NCBI GenBank assembly: GCA_016342755.1
Contig: JAEINS010000001.1
Location: forward strand, 310,001-374,000
DNA: 64,000 nt
Direction of reading: 5' to 3'
From: Melioribacteraceae bacterium
GTDB taxonomy: Bacteria > Bacteroidota > Ignavibacteria > Ignavibacteriales > Melioribacteraceae
Part shown: piece after piece, positions 18,404-27,526 of the stretch
Layout of the letters: each line of letters opens with the position of its first letter
Numbering within the stretch: the stretch's first letter is position 1
The notes under the pieces: model-generated
The model's input: the letters and a program-made list of their open reading frames with translations, nothing else
Database searches by the model: none
Told to the model about the DNA's origin: nothing
Made by a program: the position numbers and the translations under genes

Positions 18404-19711
18404 TTATTTTGTTCCCTGCTGACTTCTGGTTTTCAAGTATTCGTCTTTATCAATTTCGCTAATATAAATTAACTCACTCGCATAATCTGTAAAATTATAG
18501 CCGGTTGTTCTAAACAGAACCTGAAAATATTCTGGTACATTTCCAATTTTGTCTTTAATTTTTTCTTCAAGTTCTCTGGCTTTTTCGGGTATAGAAAAGA
18601 GTTTAACAATTTGAATTTGCGCAATATAACCTAATCCGATAAAGAGCATGTAATTTTCTCCGTTAAAACCTGGTATTTTTATTACCATTCCGTAATCGTT
18701 GTAGGCATGCATTGGCGGAGAAACAGCAAGTTTTTCATAAACTTTTGGAACGCTTTTATCTAAGCCGGGATCATTTATTGTTATGGAATGTTTCCCGGAA
18801 GAGGAATCAAAAACATGAGTAATAGGAAGATTTTCAAGAAATGTATCTAAAAGTCTGATATTTCTGAATTCACCTATGTAAACAATGTTCTTTTCATTTA
18901 CTTCATCCATTTTTAAAGAAGTTGTCCACTTTAATTCCAGAGATTTATTTCTGGAAGTAAATATAGGCTGAAGATCTAAAATATTATATAGAGAATTATG
19001 AGGAGCTTCGCCCAGACTATGTTTTTCAATAACTCTGTCTTTAAACTTTTCACCAAACTGTTTTAGCTGCCGCTCATTTGTAATGTTGTAATCCATAATG
19101 CGGCGCATAAAGCCAAGATCTTTATCTTGTTCATGAAAAATGTAAAAATCGCCAATAATTAATAAATTTTCATAATCGTTATTGAAATATGAATCCCAGA
19201 CTTCTAAATCATCATATTTGGTGGCTTTTTCATTATTGTTAAATAATAAAAAGTAAACCAGAATAAGAGATAATATACTTAGTATTGTTCCGTTAATGGT
19301 TGTTATTCTTTTGTTTCTTAATACGGTTTTATTTATATCAATTTGTTCAGTGTTTTTTATATCATCACTAACTGTCGTTTTTTTCTCTTCTTTTTCATTA
19401 AAAACAAGTTTATAAACACCTTTGGGAATTTCTATGCAAATTGTTTCATTGGCTCCTTCAAACTGGTAATATTTGTTTATAAGTTCGCGAAGTTTATGAA
19501 TACGATAACGGACTGATGTATCCTGTGAAGAATCAAAACCCTTTTCCTTTTCAAGTACATCAACTGCAATCTGATATTCTTTTGTTTGCGAATTGGTGAG
19601 ATGACAATCTAACAGATATTTTAGAAGTTTAATATAAACATCACGTTTTTTGAACTCTTCCGATTTACAAATTTTATCTATCAGGCTGGTTTTTTGTTCG
19701 TTAGTTAGCAT
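18404..19711 (-). CDS. Membrane-anchored winged-helix regulator with periplasmic sensor-like domain
   Basis: A 435-residue protein, the only minus-strand gene. Residues 1-105 read as the winged-helix domain seen at the N-terminus of many Acidobacteria-type regulators: LLKYLLDC, KEYQIAVDVLEKEKGFDSSQD, TSVRYRIHKLRELINKYY, and the wing IEIPKGVYKLVF. A charged linker leads to a single transmembrane helix at 139-158. The remaining 275 residues should face the periplasm and match nothing I recognise. This layout parallels ToxR/CadC one-component regulators. It is transcribed away from the SSS symporter, with a 239-base shared control region, and converges with the sulfatase operon. A role in sensing a substrate or cell-envelope state is inferred. 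Confidence 0.75.
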   Translation of the reverse strand: MLTNEQKTSLIDKICKSEEFKKRDVYIKLLKYLLDCHLTNSQTKEYQIAVDVLEKEKGFDSSQDTSVRYRIHKLRELINKYYQFEGANETICIEIPKGVYKLVFNEKEEKKTTVSDDIKNTEQIDINKTVLRNKRITTINGTILSILSLILVYFLLFNNNEKATKYDDLEVWDSYFNNDYENLLIIGDFYIFHEQDKDLGFMRRIMDYNITNERQLKQFGEKFKDRVIEKHSLGEAPHNSLYNILDLQPIFTSRNKSLELKWTTSLKMDEVNEKNIVYIGEFRNIRLLDTFLENLPITHVFDSSSGKHSITINDPGLDKSVPKVYEKLAVSPPMHAYNDYGMVIKIPGFNGENYMLFIGLGYIAQIQIVKLFSIPEKARELEEKIKDKIGNVPEYFQVLFRTTGYNFTDYASELIYISEIDKDEYLKTRSQQGTK

Positions 19712-19950
19712 AATTTAAATTTGTTTTTTTTGAGAAAAATGAAGCCTAATTTAATGAAAGCATGAAATAGATACAATTTGTTAACCTATTATTTTTAGAC
19801 GAAGATTAGAAAGTTAATAAAAAGTTAAGTAAATTTGGCATTTGTTAATCAATTTTGAATTTAAAAGAGTTAAATAACAAAGATTATTTAAGTTTTGGGA
19901 AATGACAGAACTAATTTTTATTTATCAAATCTAAATTTTATGGAGAGCTA
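19712..19950. promoter_or_regulatory. Divergent control region with five GTTAA repeats
   Basis: This very AT-rich space separates the start codons of the membrane-bound regulator (minus) and the SSS symporter (plus). GTTAA occurs five times on the plus strand, at 19780, 19813, 19824, 19844 and 19869. Two of these lie in 8-base AAAGTTAA copies exactly 11 bases apart (19810 and 19821). The arrangement suits a binding site for the divergent regulator; binding is inference. Confidence 0.4.
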
Positions 19951-21588
19951 ATGAAATTTGAATTTTTAGATTATTTTATTTTTATCGGGTACATTTTGGT
20001 TATTGTATCACTGGGTCTTTGGGTTTCGCGTGATAAAAAAGGTCACACCAAAGATTCTAAAGACTATTTTTTAGCCGGAAAATCCCTGCCCTGGTGGGCA
20101 ATCGGTGCTTCTTTAATTGCGGCAAATATTTCCGCCGAACAGTTTATTGGTATGTCTGGCTCTGGTTTTGCAGTCGGTTTGGCAATAGCTTCTTACGAAT
20201 GGATGGCGGCAATTACTCTTATAATTGTCGGTAAATTTTTCCTCCCGATTTTTATTGAAAAAGAATTGTTTACAATACCACAGTTTATTGAAAAAAGATT
20301 TAGTGAAAATTTAAAGACAATTTTAGCGGTTTTTTGGGTTTCATTATTTATTTTTGTAAATCTAACCTCAGTTTTGTTTTTAGGCGGAAAAGCTATTGAT
20401 ACAATTGTTGGCATTGGGGATGGGACTTTAATTTTCCCGGCAATATTAGGACTTGCTTTAATAGCCGCGGCTTATTCACTTTATGGCGGACTTTCTGCCG
20501 TTGCCTGGACAGATGTTCTTCAGGTTATTTTACTGGTTGTAGGCGGATTAATAACTTCGATAATTGCATTAAGTCATGTAACGCCGGATGGCAATATAAT
20601 GAGCGGTTTGTCTCATGTTTATGATACCGCGGGAGATAAATTTCACATGATACTTTCGAGAGATAATCCTGAGTATTTTAATCTGCCGGGAATTGCTGTT
20701 TTAATTGGCGGTATGTGGGTTGCAAATTTATATTACTGGGGTTTTAATCAATATATTATTCAACGAACTTTAGCGGCAAAATCTATTAAAGAAGCTCAGA
20801 GAGGTATTGCATTTGCGGCTTTCTTAAAATTAATAATTCCATTAATAGTAGTTATTCCCGGAATAGTAGCTTTTGTAATGTTTTCACAGCCAGAAGGTAC
20901 AGCAATAATACCGGGAGTTAAAGAAGCTTTTTCAAATATTGACGGATCAATTAATTATGATAAAGCATATCCATGGCTTATTAGTGAATTTATTCCGGTT
21001 GGCTTAAAAGGACTGGTTTTAGCGGCACTTACTGCTGCAATAGTTTCATCGTTAGCTTCAATGCTTAATTCTACATCAACAATTTTTACAATGGATATTT
21101 ATAAACCTTATCTTCACAAAAATTCAGACGAAAAACGTTTAGTCTCTGTTGGAAGAATTTCTTCTGCTGTTGCTTTAGTTATTGCTGTTGCTTTGGCTCC
21201 ATTGTTAGGAAATATTCCACAGATGTTCCAATATATTCAGGAATATACGGGATTAGTAAGTCCGGGTATTCTGGGTGTGTTTTTAATGGGATTATTCTGG
21301 AAAAAGACAACAAACAAAGCGGCTATTATTGGTGTAATAGGCTCAACGTTTGTCGCGTTATTATTAAAGGCAAGTGTTGTAGATCTTCCGTGGATGGATC
21401 AGATGTTTTATACATTAATTATCACAATGGTAATTATAACTGGTGTTAGTTTATTAACATCAGAAAATGACGATGATCCAAAGGGTATTAGCATTACCGC
21501 AAAGTTATTTAGAACAGATTCTGTATTTAATATTCTTGCTTATGTAATTATTGTTATTACTTCAGTCTTGTACGCAATTTTCTGGTAG
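19951..21588 (+). CDS. Sodium/solute symporter (SSS, SGLT-like sugar transporter)
   Basis: Inner-membrane transporter of 545 residues with about 13-14 hydrophobic helices. SSS features: KDYFLAGKSLPWWAIGASLIAANISAEQFIGMSGSGF near the N-terminus, YGGLSAVAWTDVLQ in the middle, and LGVFLMGLFWKKTTNKAA near the C-terminus. Members close to this read (SGLT type) carry monosaccharides such as galactose or glucose with sodium. A GGAGAG site lies 6 bases before the ATG. It stands alone between a divergent regulator and a terminator-like hairpin, so it is probably monocistronic. The substrate is not determined; galactose would fit galK/galT across the regulator. Confidence 0.9.
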   Translation: MKFEFLDYFIFIGYILVIVSLGLWVSRDKKGHTKDSKDYFLAGKSLPWWAIGASLIAANISAEQFIGMSGSGFAVGLAIASYEWMAAITLIIVGKFFLPIFIEKELFTIPQFIEKRFSENLKTILAVFWVSLFIFVNLTSVLFLGGKAIDTIVGIGDGTLIFPAILGLALIAAAYSLYGGLSAVAWTDVLQVILLVVGGLITSIIALSHVTPDGNIMSGLSHVYDTAGDKFHMILSRDNPEYFNLPGIAVLIGGMWVANLYYWGFNQYIIQRTLAAKSIKEAQRGIAFAAFLKLIIPLIVVIPGIVAFVMFSQPEGTAIIPGVKEAFSNIDGSINYDKAYPWLISEFIPVGLKGLVLAALTAAIVSSLASMLNSTSTIFTMDIYKPYLHKNSDEKRLVSVGRISSAVALVIAVALAPLLGNIPQMFQYIQEYTGLVSPGILGVFLMGLFWKKTTNKAAIIGVIGSTFVALLLKASVVDLPWMDQMFYTLIITMVIITGVSLLTSENDDDPKGISITAKLFRTDSVFNILAYVIIVITSVLYAIFW

Positions 21589-21602
21589 AAATAAAAAAAT
21601 AG

Positions 21603-21629
21603 CTCCGGTGTGTTAAAAATATACCGGAG
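21603..21629 (+). terminator. Terminator-like hairpin after the SSS symporter
   Basis: A 7-bp stem, CTCCGGT (21603-21609) and ACCGGAG (21623-21629), with a 13-base loop lies 14 bases after the stop codon. It is preceded by an A run (21591-21600) and followed by only a short T-rich stretch. Confidence 0.55.
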
Positions 21630-22343
21630 TCTGTCATTTCCAGGGCAAACTCAAATATTCAATCGTTTAAAAACATGTTTAATCTGCTTGTTTTAGGCTT
21701 AAATCCAATTTTATTTTTAGATGTAAAATTAAATTTAGAGTTTCTTCTTAACGTATTCCGAAAAGCATTGCGTAAGGATTCTTTAAGTATAAATCTATAT
21801 GATCATGGTTTTTATAGGATCTGTACCTTTTAACAATTTATGTACACAGTTTTATACGGTTGCAACCTTGTTCTAAGAATGATAATAGCTTAATTTTATG
21901 TATTCATAGCAGGTGAAAAGGATATGTATCTTGTAATTCCAATTCATTATAAGCTAATAGTTTTTAGAGGTAGTTTTGAGCTTGAATGTTTGCTCAAATA
22001 ATAAATGGTTCTTTATAAGTCTGGATTGTGTTTTATTATTTTAATAAAAGCTTTATTAAAATAATAAAACAAGCATGAAGAAAGTTAAATAGTTAAAGAT
22101 AGAACTTATTTAATAAAAGTAGATTGCTAAAGCAAAATATATTGGTTTTTCGTTTATAAACACTGAATATTGTTAATAAAGTCTGGTTTGGTATCTCGTA
22201 TAGAAAAAATGGTGTGATTCTTGAAAATCTTAAACGTTTTAGGATTTTTTTACTAACTAACTAATAAAAAATAATTGAACTCTTTTGCCTTGTTACGTGG
22301 GGTGCCAAAGCAAATTTTTTATGTTCATTTAATGGGAGTATTT
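21630..22343. other. Long non-coding leader region upstream of the first TonB receptor
   Basis: About 710 bases with stops in all frames and no recognisable gene relic. It holds an exact 18-bp inverted repeat (22031-22069) and much AT-rich sequence. A long 5' untranslated or promoter region is plausible for a highly expressed, substrate-controlled outer-membrane receptor. I see no known riboswitch fold in it. Confidence 0.4.
22031..22069. repeat. 18-bp perfect inverted repeat
   Basis: Arms 22031-22048 and 22052-22069 are exact reverse complements around the 3-base centre AGC. Both arms consist only of A and T. It lies 275 bases before the receptor start codon. It could be a protein-binding operator or a cruciform/hairpin; it lacks a GC-rich stem plus T tract, so it is not a standard terminator. 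Confidence 0.75.
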
Positions 22344-25307
22344 ATGCAAAAAAGTTTACGGTTGTTTTTATTAACATTTTTAACCTTCTTCATGGTTTCG
22401 ACAAATGTATTTGGGCAAACCGGAAAAATTAGAGGTGAAATAACAGATTCTACAAATGGTGATGTATTGCCTGGTTCTAATCTAATATTTAAAGAATTAT
22501 CAATTGGTGCAGCTGCTGATTTTGACGGTAATTATGTAATAACGGCAATTCCTGTTGGAACCCATAAACTTACAGTAAGTTATCTTGGCTGTAATTCTAA
22601 AGAGGTTGATGTAACTATTGTTGCAAATAGAACTTTAGAGTTAGATATTGAACTTTCTCCACAGGTAATTGAAGGTGAAGAAGTTCTTATTACAGCTCAG
22701 GCTTCTGCCCAGCAGCAGGCAATGAATCAGCAGTTATCATCTAAAACTATTAAAAGTATAGTTTCTAGTAAACAAATACAGCAATTACCTGAATCTAACG
22801 CGGCAGAAGCTGTTGGCCGTTTACCCGGTGTTTCTTTAGAAAGAAATGGCGGCGAGGGAACTAAGGTTGTAATTAGAGGAATGTCCGCAAAGTATTCTCT
22901 AATTCAGATTGACGGTGTTAATATGGCTGCAACCGGAAGCGGAGACAGAAGTAGTGATCTTAGTATGATCTCTCCTTACATGCTCGAAGGAATTGAGCTT
23001 ACAAAATCTGTAATGGCTAATCAGGAAGCAACGGCTACCGGTGGTATTGTTAATTTCCGTATTAAAAAAGCTCCGGACGAAATGTCTTTTAATGTTATAG
23101 CGCAAGGAGGTCATAACGGTTTAAGAGACGCTTATAAAGATTATAAAATTTCTCTTGGCGGAAGTAACCGTTTCTTCGATAAAACATTTGGTCTTTATGC
23201 CCAGGTGGATTATGAAGAAGCAAACCGCGGATCACATCAAATGGGCGGTGTTGGGTTTTCTCAGGAAAATTTAGAAGCTCCTGTAAGAACAACCAGTGTA
23301 CAGTTAATGGATATTTTTAGAGCTGTTGAGCGGATTGGTGCTACTGTTGTATTAGATTATCAGTTGCCAAATACTGAAATAAAACTTTCTAATTTCTTTA
23401 GTCGTATAAACCGCGAAGAAACAAGATATACTACTAATTATGGTTTTGAACAACAAAAATTTGAAATAAATTATTCTGATACACCCGAAAGCGAGCTTAC
23501 AATTTTAACCAATTCTTTGCAACTTGATCACCAATTAGGCGATTGGAAAATTAATTTAGGCTTAAGTCATTCTTATTCAGAAAATATTTTACCGGGCCGA
23601 ATAGGTTCAACTAACAATAATTCTCCGGGTAACCCTTTTCCAATTGGCAGAACCGCAAATTATAATGTTGATCTTGATCCGGAAACAATACCTGATTTAC
23701 TTGTTTATGATATGGATGAAGCGATACAGTTTATGCATCTGGGAGATATAACACATGAGGAAAGTGAAACTTTTGAACGTGATTTGGCGGCAGAATTAAA
23801 TTTAACATACAAATTTAATATTACAGATAAAATTAATGTTAACCTGAAATTTGGCGGTAAAATAAAACATAAAGAAAAAGAATATGATAGAACTGTATTA
23901 GGCGCTACTAATGGCGGAGGTTCTCAGGAATTTAGGAATTTAGTTTATAATGAATTTGAGAGTGAATTTAGTGACAGGACTAAAAATGCCTGGTCTGCTG
24001 ACAATATGCGAATTTTATTAGCGGATTTCTGGGATAAGGATTATGACGGCGGTGATTTTCTTGACGGGAAATATAATTTTGGTAGCGTATTCGACAAAGA
24101 AAAATTCCGCAGAATACATGACCTTATAATGGATGTATATGACCCTACAAGTACAGATTCTTATGAAATAACCCAGGCAAATTTTATTACTACCAACTAT
24201 GAAGATTACAATGGTACTGAGGACTATCATGCTTTTTATATTATGCCCGAAATCAATCTTGGTTCCGATCTTCTGATTGTTCCCGGTGTTCGTTATGAAA
24301 AGAACCGTACAGAGTATACCGGATATCGAGGCAACAGATTAGGTGTTTTAAGAGACCAGCAGATAACTCCGATTGATACCGTAACTAAAACGCGTGAAAA
24401 CGATTTTATTCTGCCTATGATTCAGGCGTTTTATAAACCAACAGACTTCTTAACTTTAAAAGCAGGTTACACACATACATTACTGAGACCAGATTATAAT
24501 AATATTATGCCGGGCTGGGTTATTAGTAACCAGGGTCAAATTTATAATTTAAGTAATTTCAGACTTAAACCTGAGAAATCGAGAAACTGGGATCTTCAAT
24601 TGTCAGTTCATTCCGATAAAATTGGTTTGATTTCTGTCGGCGTATTTCACAAAAAAATTACAGATATGATTTTCTGGACTGGCCAAACGGTGATATTAGA
24701 TACAGCATTTTTTGAATTGCCGACTTTAATGCATCGTCAAAGAGCTGCGTATGCAACAAATAATCCAAACGATGCTATTAACTATGGTTTTGAACTTGAG
24801 TGGCAGTCGAACTTCTGGTATTTACCGGGATTATTAAGCGGTTTAGTTGTAAATGTTAACTATACTCGTAATAAATCGGAAGCAAAATATCTTCGAACAG
24901 AAATTGAAACACACGCTGAGTTTGATGAAAATTGGAGATTGATTACATATCTTATTCCTCACGATACAACTTACACCAGTCGTATGATATCACAGCCGGA
25001 TCATTTATTAAATCTAACTCTGGGTTATGATTATAAAGGTTTCTCATTCCGCTGGGCAATGAGATATTCATCCGGTATATTTAAAGCAACTAACTGGTAT
25101 CAGGCACTTCGTGCATATTCAACAGATTTTGTACGTTACGATCTATCCTTAAAACAGCAATTGCCGTTTGACGGAATGGAAATGTTCCTGAATATTAATA
25201 ACCTAACCAATGAAATGGAAGAAGACGTAATAAATCACAAAAATTTCACCAGATATAAAGAGAATTACGGCAGAAATGCTAATCTTGGTATCAGGTATCA
25301 ATTTTAG
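22344..25307 (+). CDS. TonB-dependent outer-membrane receptor 1
   Basis: 987 residues from the ATG at 22344. I prefer this to an upstream in-frame ATG at 22275 because GGGAGTATTT precedes it, a signal peptide starts immediately (MQKSLRLFLL, cleaved after VFGQ), and the second receptor in the window has the same start and the same length. Domains: carboxypeptidase-regulatory-like beta-sandwich (about 27-115), plug (about 125-240; ESNAAEAVGRLPGVSLERNGGEG, VIRGM, DGVNMA, ATGGIVNFRIKKAP), 22-strand barrel to the terminal NLGIRYQF. No STN domain, so no sigma/anti-sigma signalling by that route. It should import oligosaccharides with TonB energy. No SusD follows; a beta-helix T9SS protein does. Confidence 0.93.
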   Translation: MQKSLRLFLLTFLTFFMVSTNVFGQTGKIRGEITDSTNGDVLPGSNLIFKELSIGAAADFDGNYVITAIPVGTHKLTVSYLGCNSKEVDVTIVANRTLELDIELSPQVIEGEEVLITAQASAQQQAMNQQLSSKTIKSIVSSKQIQQLPESNAAEAVGRLPGVSLERNGGEGTKVVIRGMSAKYSLIQIDGVNMAATGSGDRSSDLSMISPYMLEGIELTKSVMANQEATATGGIVNFRIKKAPDEMSFNVIAQGGHNGLRDAYKDYKISLGGSNRFFDKTFGLYAQVDYEEANRGSHQMGGVGFSQENLEAPVRTTSVQLMDIFRAVERIGATVVLDYQLPNTEIKLSNFFSRINREETRYTTNYGFEQQKFEINYSDTPESELTILTNSLQLDHQLGDWKINLGLSHSYSENILPGRIGSTNNNSPGNPFPIGRTANYNVDLDPETIPDLLVYDMDEAIQFMHLGDITHEESETFERDLAAELNLTYKFNITDKINVNLKFGGKIKHKEKEYDRTVLGATNGGGSQEFRNLVYNEFESEFSDRTKNAWSADNMRILLADFWDKDYDGGDFLDGKYNFGSVFDKEKFRRIHDLIMDVYDPTSTDSYEITQANFITTNYEDYNGTEDYHAFYIMPEINLGSDLLIVPGVRYEKNRTEYTGYRGNRLGVLRDQQITPIDTVTKTRENDFILPMIQAFYKPTDFLTLKAGYTHTLLRPDYNNIMPGWVISNQGQIYNLSNFRLKPEKSRNWDLQLSVHSDKIGLISVGVFHKKITDMIFWTGQTVILDTAFFELPTLMHRQRAAYATNNPNDAINYGFELEWQSNFWYLPGLLSGLVVNVNYTRNKSEAKYLRTEIETHAEFDENWRLITYLIPHDTTYTSRMISQPDHLLNLTLGYDYKGFSFRWAMRYSSGIFKATNWYQALRAYSTDFVRYDLSLKQQLPFDGMEMFLNINNLTNEMEEDVINHKNFTRYKENYGRNANLGIRYQF
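24609..24830 (+). repeat. 222-bp tract identical to receptor 2 (copy 1)
   Basis: Bases 24609-24830 match 52717-52938 exactly by eye, in the same reading frame of the two TonB receptor genes. Outside the tract the genes differ at many third positions and some residues. A nearby second block (22923-23074 against 51031-51182) has only four differences. Confidence 0.85.
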
Positions 25308-25460
25308 ATATTAATTAAACATGAGAAAGACAGATCTTGTTAAAAATATAAAACCGGGGATATATTAGGAGGTGATGAAAAAAACTAATAATATTCAATT
25401 GAAGTTTAATATGTAAGTATTTTAACTCACTAAAACACTTTAAATAAACGGAGTCCAAAT

Positions 25461-27251
25461 ATGAAAAGAATGTTAGTATTTTCCGCGTTAGTAATAACGT
25501 TATTACTTAGTAGTTCAAATGTCTTTGCGCAGTTAACATCAAATGGTGACACATTAATTGTTGGTCCAATGAATTCTCAAAATCAGCCGATAGGTGCCTT
25601 AAATGAAGCTATTAAAGGTGATGTAACTGATACTGGTGCCAGAAAACATTCAGTTTACAAACTTATGAGAAACGCAACGTATCTTTTAACTGAAGTTATT
25701 CAAGCCGATTTCCCGTTAGAAATTGTAGCTGATAAGCCTGATGATAATAACAGACCTCCTGTTATCCGTTGTGGTATTAAAGAAGATGGTTCGTCTGTAA
25801 ACCTTTGGTGGGTAATTTTTGAGGACGCTACTTTCAAAAATATTTGGTTAAGTGGTGTTAATATGGACGGAAACGGTGGTATTAACTGGATTTCTCAGGA
25901 AGTTAATGCATCTGGCAAGACAATAAGCTATAAAGGTTGTATTATAGAGTTCCCATATACATCGTGGGCAATGTTTGCAGATTGGGGAAGTAATAATGTT
26001 TATAAAACAGAAGACTGTGTATTTATGAATATTGGAAACCCTACTGGTACAACATGGAACGGAGCTATATTTCACGGCGTTCCTGCAGATTCAATTATTC
26101 ATAGAAACACAACATTTTTTAACTTTGGCTGTTTTGTTGCCAATGGTAGTGTTTTTTATCAGGAATTAGATCATTGTACTATAGTAAACTCTGTAGTTCA
26201 TCCGGTTAATGGTCATAATAATGTACAAATGGTTTATACAGATAACCTGTTTATAAACTGCCATGCGTTTAGTGATGATGACGCTGAAATTAAAAGACAT
26301 TATGATCAGGAAGTAAAAGGTTTAATGAATTATGCCGAAATCCAGTGGGATCCACAGGCACTTGATTCACTTCACGGACCTGGCGGTGTATATCATGATT
26401 ACGATCCAAACGGCGACGGTACTTTAACTGAAGATGAACTTGTTTGGGAATTGAAAAACAATAACTGGCACTATGCACAGGTTATTAAAGATTATTGGGC
26501 AGCATTTCCAAATGTTGCGGATAATCCATGGATGAACAACTATAATAAAGCTATGTTCGAAAATCAGTCTGGCGAATGGACATGGGATCTTTGGACATAT
26601 ACAAGAGATACAAATGATGTTGTAATTGACTCTGCTCTTGTAACAGAAACTCATAATCCGTTCCAATATTTTGTTGAAGAAAATACTATGAATCTTGATC
26701 CTGGTTTTGCAAATATTAAAGGTACAGATGTACTTCTTGCGCAGAACTGTACTAATATTAGAAAAGATGCGGTTGGTGAAGCTTTTGATCCGGTTAAATG
26801 GCATAATGTTGATGATTATTTAGAATTCCCATGGCCTTTGGATTTCGATTTATCTTACACAAATGGTTCATTAATGACTGCTGGAACAGACGGTTTCCCA
26901 CTTGGCGACTTAAACTGGTTCCCGTCTAAAAAAGCTGAATGGTTATTAACAGATGTTGAAGAAATTAACGCTGGTGAATTATTACCGTCAGAATATTCAT
27001 TAAGACAAAACTATCCTAATCCATTTAACCCTACTACAAATATTGAATTTTCAATTCCTCAAACTGGTATGGTTTCGTTAAAAATTTATAACACTATTGG
27101 TCAGGAAGTTGCTGTATTAGCAAATGAAGAAATGACTGCTGGTTCTTATAAAGTCAACTTCAATGCAGCTAGTTTATCAAGCGGTATTTATTTCTATACA
27201 TTAACAAGTGGCGAATTTACTTCAACACAAAAAATGATGCTCCTAAAATAG
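25461..27251 (+). CDS. Beta-helix-like surface protein with EF-hand and T9SS tail
   Basis: 596 residues: signal peptide (1-23, ending VFAQ), a long stretch of short beta repeats typical of right-handed beta-helix proteins (about 60-290; NIWLSGVNMDGNGG, YKGCIIEF, YKTEDCVFMN, HRNTTFFNFG, LDHCTIVNS, YTDNLFINC), a perfect EF-hand-type calcium loop D315-P-N317-G-D319-G-T321...E326, and a T9SS type A tail from N517 (NYPNPFNPTTNIEF). I see no catalytic pattern of a known lyase family. It directly follows a SusD-less TonB receptor, so it may be the surface glycan-binding partner or a polysaccharide lyase. Both roles are inference. Confidence 0.7.
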   Translation: MKRMLVFSALVITLLLSSSNVFAQLTSNGDTLIVGPMNSQNQPIGALNEAIKGDVTDTGARKHSVYKLMRNATYLLTEVIQADFPLEIVADKPDDNNRPPVIRCGIKEDGSSVNLWWVIFEDATFKNIWLSGVNMDGNGGINWISQEVNASGKTISYKGCIIEFPYTSWAMFADWGSNNVYKTEDCVFMNIGNPTGTTWNGAIFHGVPADSIIHRNTTFFNFGCFVANGSVFYQELDHCTIVNSVVHPVNGHNNVQMVYTDNLFINCHAFSDDDAEIKRHYDQEVKGLMNYAEIQWDPQALDSLHGPGGVYHDYDPNGDGTLTEDELVWELKNNNWHYAQVIKDYWAAFPNVADNPWMNNYNKAMFENQSGEWTWDLWTYTRDTNDVVIDSALVTETHNPFQYFVEENTMNLDPGFANIKGTDVLLAQNCTNIRKDAVGEAFDPVKWHNVDDYLEFPWPLDFDLSYTNGSLMTAGTDGFPLGDLNWFPSKKAEWLLTDVEEINAGELLPSEYSLRQNYPNPFNPTTNIEFSIPQTGMVSLKIYNTIGQEVAVLANEEMTAGSYKVNFNAASLSSGIYFYTLTSGEFTSTQKMMLLK

Positions 27252-27271
27252 TTAGTTGATGTAGTTAGTTG

Positions 27272-27302
27272 TGGCACTCTGAAAAAGGGTGCCATTTTTT
27301 TT
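27272..27302 (+). terminator. Rho-independent terminator
   Basis: Stem TGGCAC (27272-27277) with GTGCCA (27289-27294), extended by two weaker pairs, followed by eight T residues (27295-27302). It closes the receptor/beta-helix unit 20 bases after the stop. Confidence 0.85.
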
Positions 27303-27371
27303 GCCTTTTTCAAAACATGTCGTATCAAATTAAAATCAAAAGTATAACTAAGATTAAAAGTCTAAAAAATC

Positions 27372-27400
27372 TTGACAATTAAGCCTAATAAGTTTAATTT
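27372..27400 (+). promoter_or_regulatory. Possible sigma70-type promoter for the rhamnose operon
   Basis: TTGACA at 27372-27377, a 17-base spacer, then TAATTT at 27395-27400, located 127 bases before the rhamnose isomerase start and just beyond a terminator. The -35 is perfect and the -10 is partial. Promoter rules in this lineage are not known to me, so the call is tentative. Confidence 0.35.
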
Positions 27401-27526
27401 TCTAAAAGGATTTCGCAAACCTTTAAGTAATAATCCTAATTAATTGAAATTGTGGCTTAGCTGGCGGAGCTAAATCAAAATAATTCTCTAATTGAGCCTT
27501 TCGAAAACATAATTTTGTGAGATGTT

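Noticed and set aside
22275-22343. Upstream in-frame start for receptor 1
   Set aside because: It would bury the signal peptide behind 23 residues; the ATG at 22344 has the ribosome-binding site and matches receptor 2.
26424-26804. 126-residue minus-strand ORF inside the beta-helix gene
   Set aside because: Antisense to a supported gene, with no domain or start signal.
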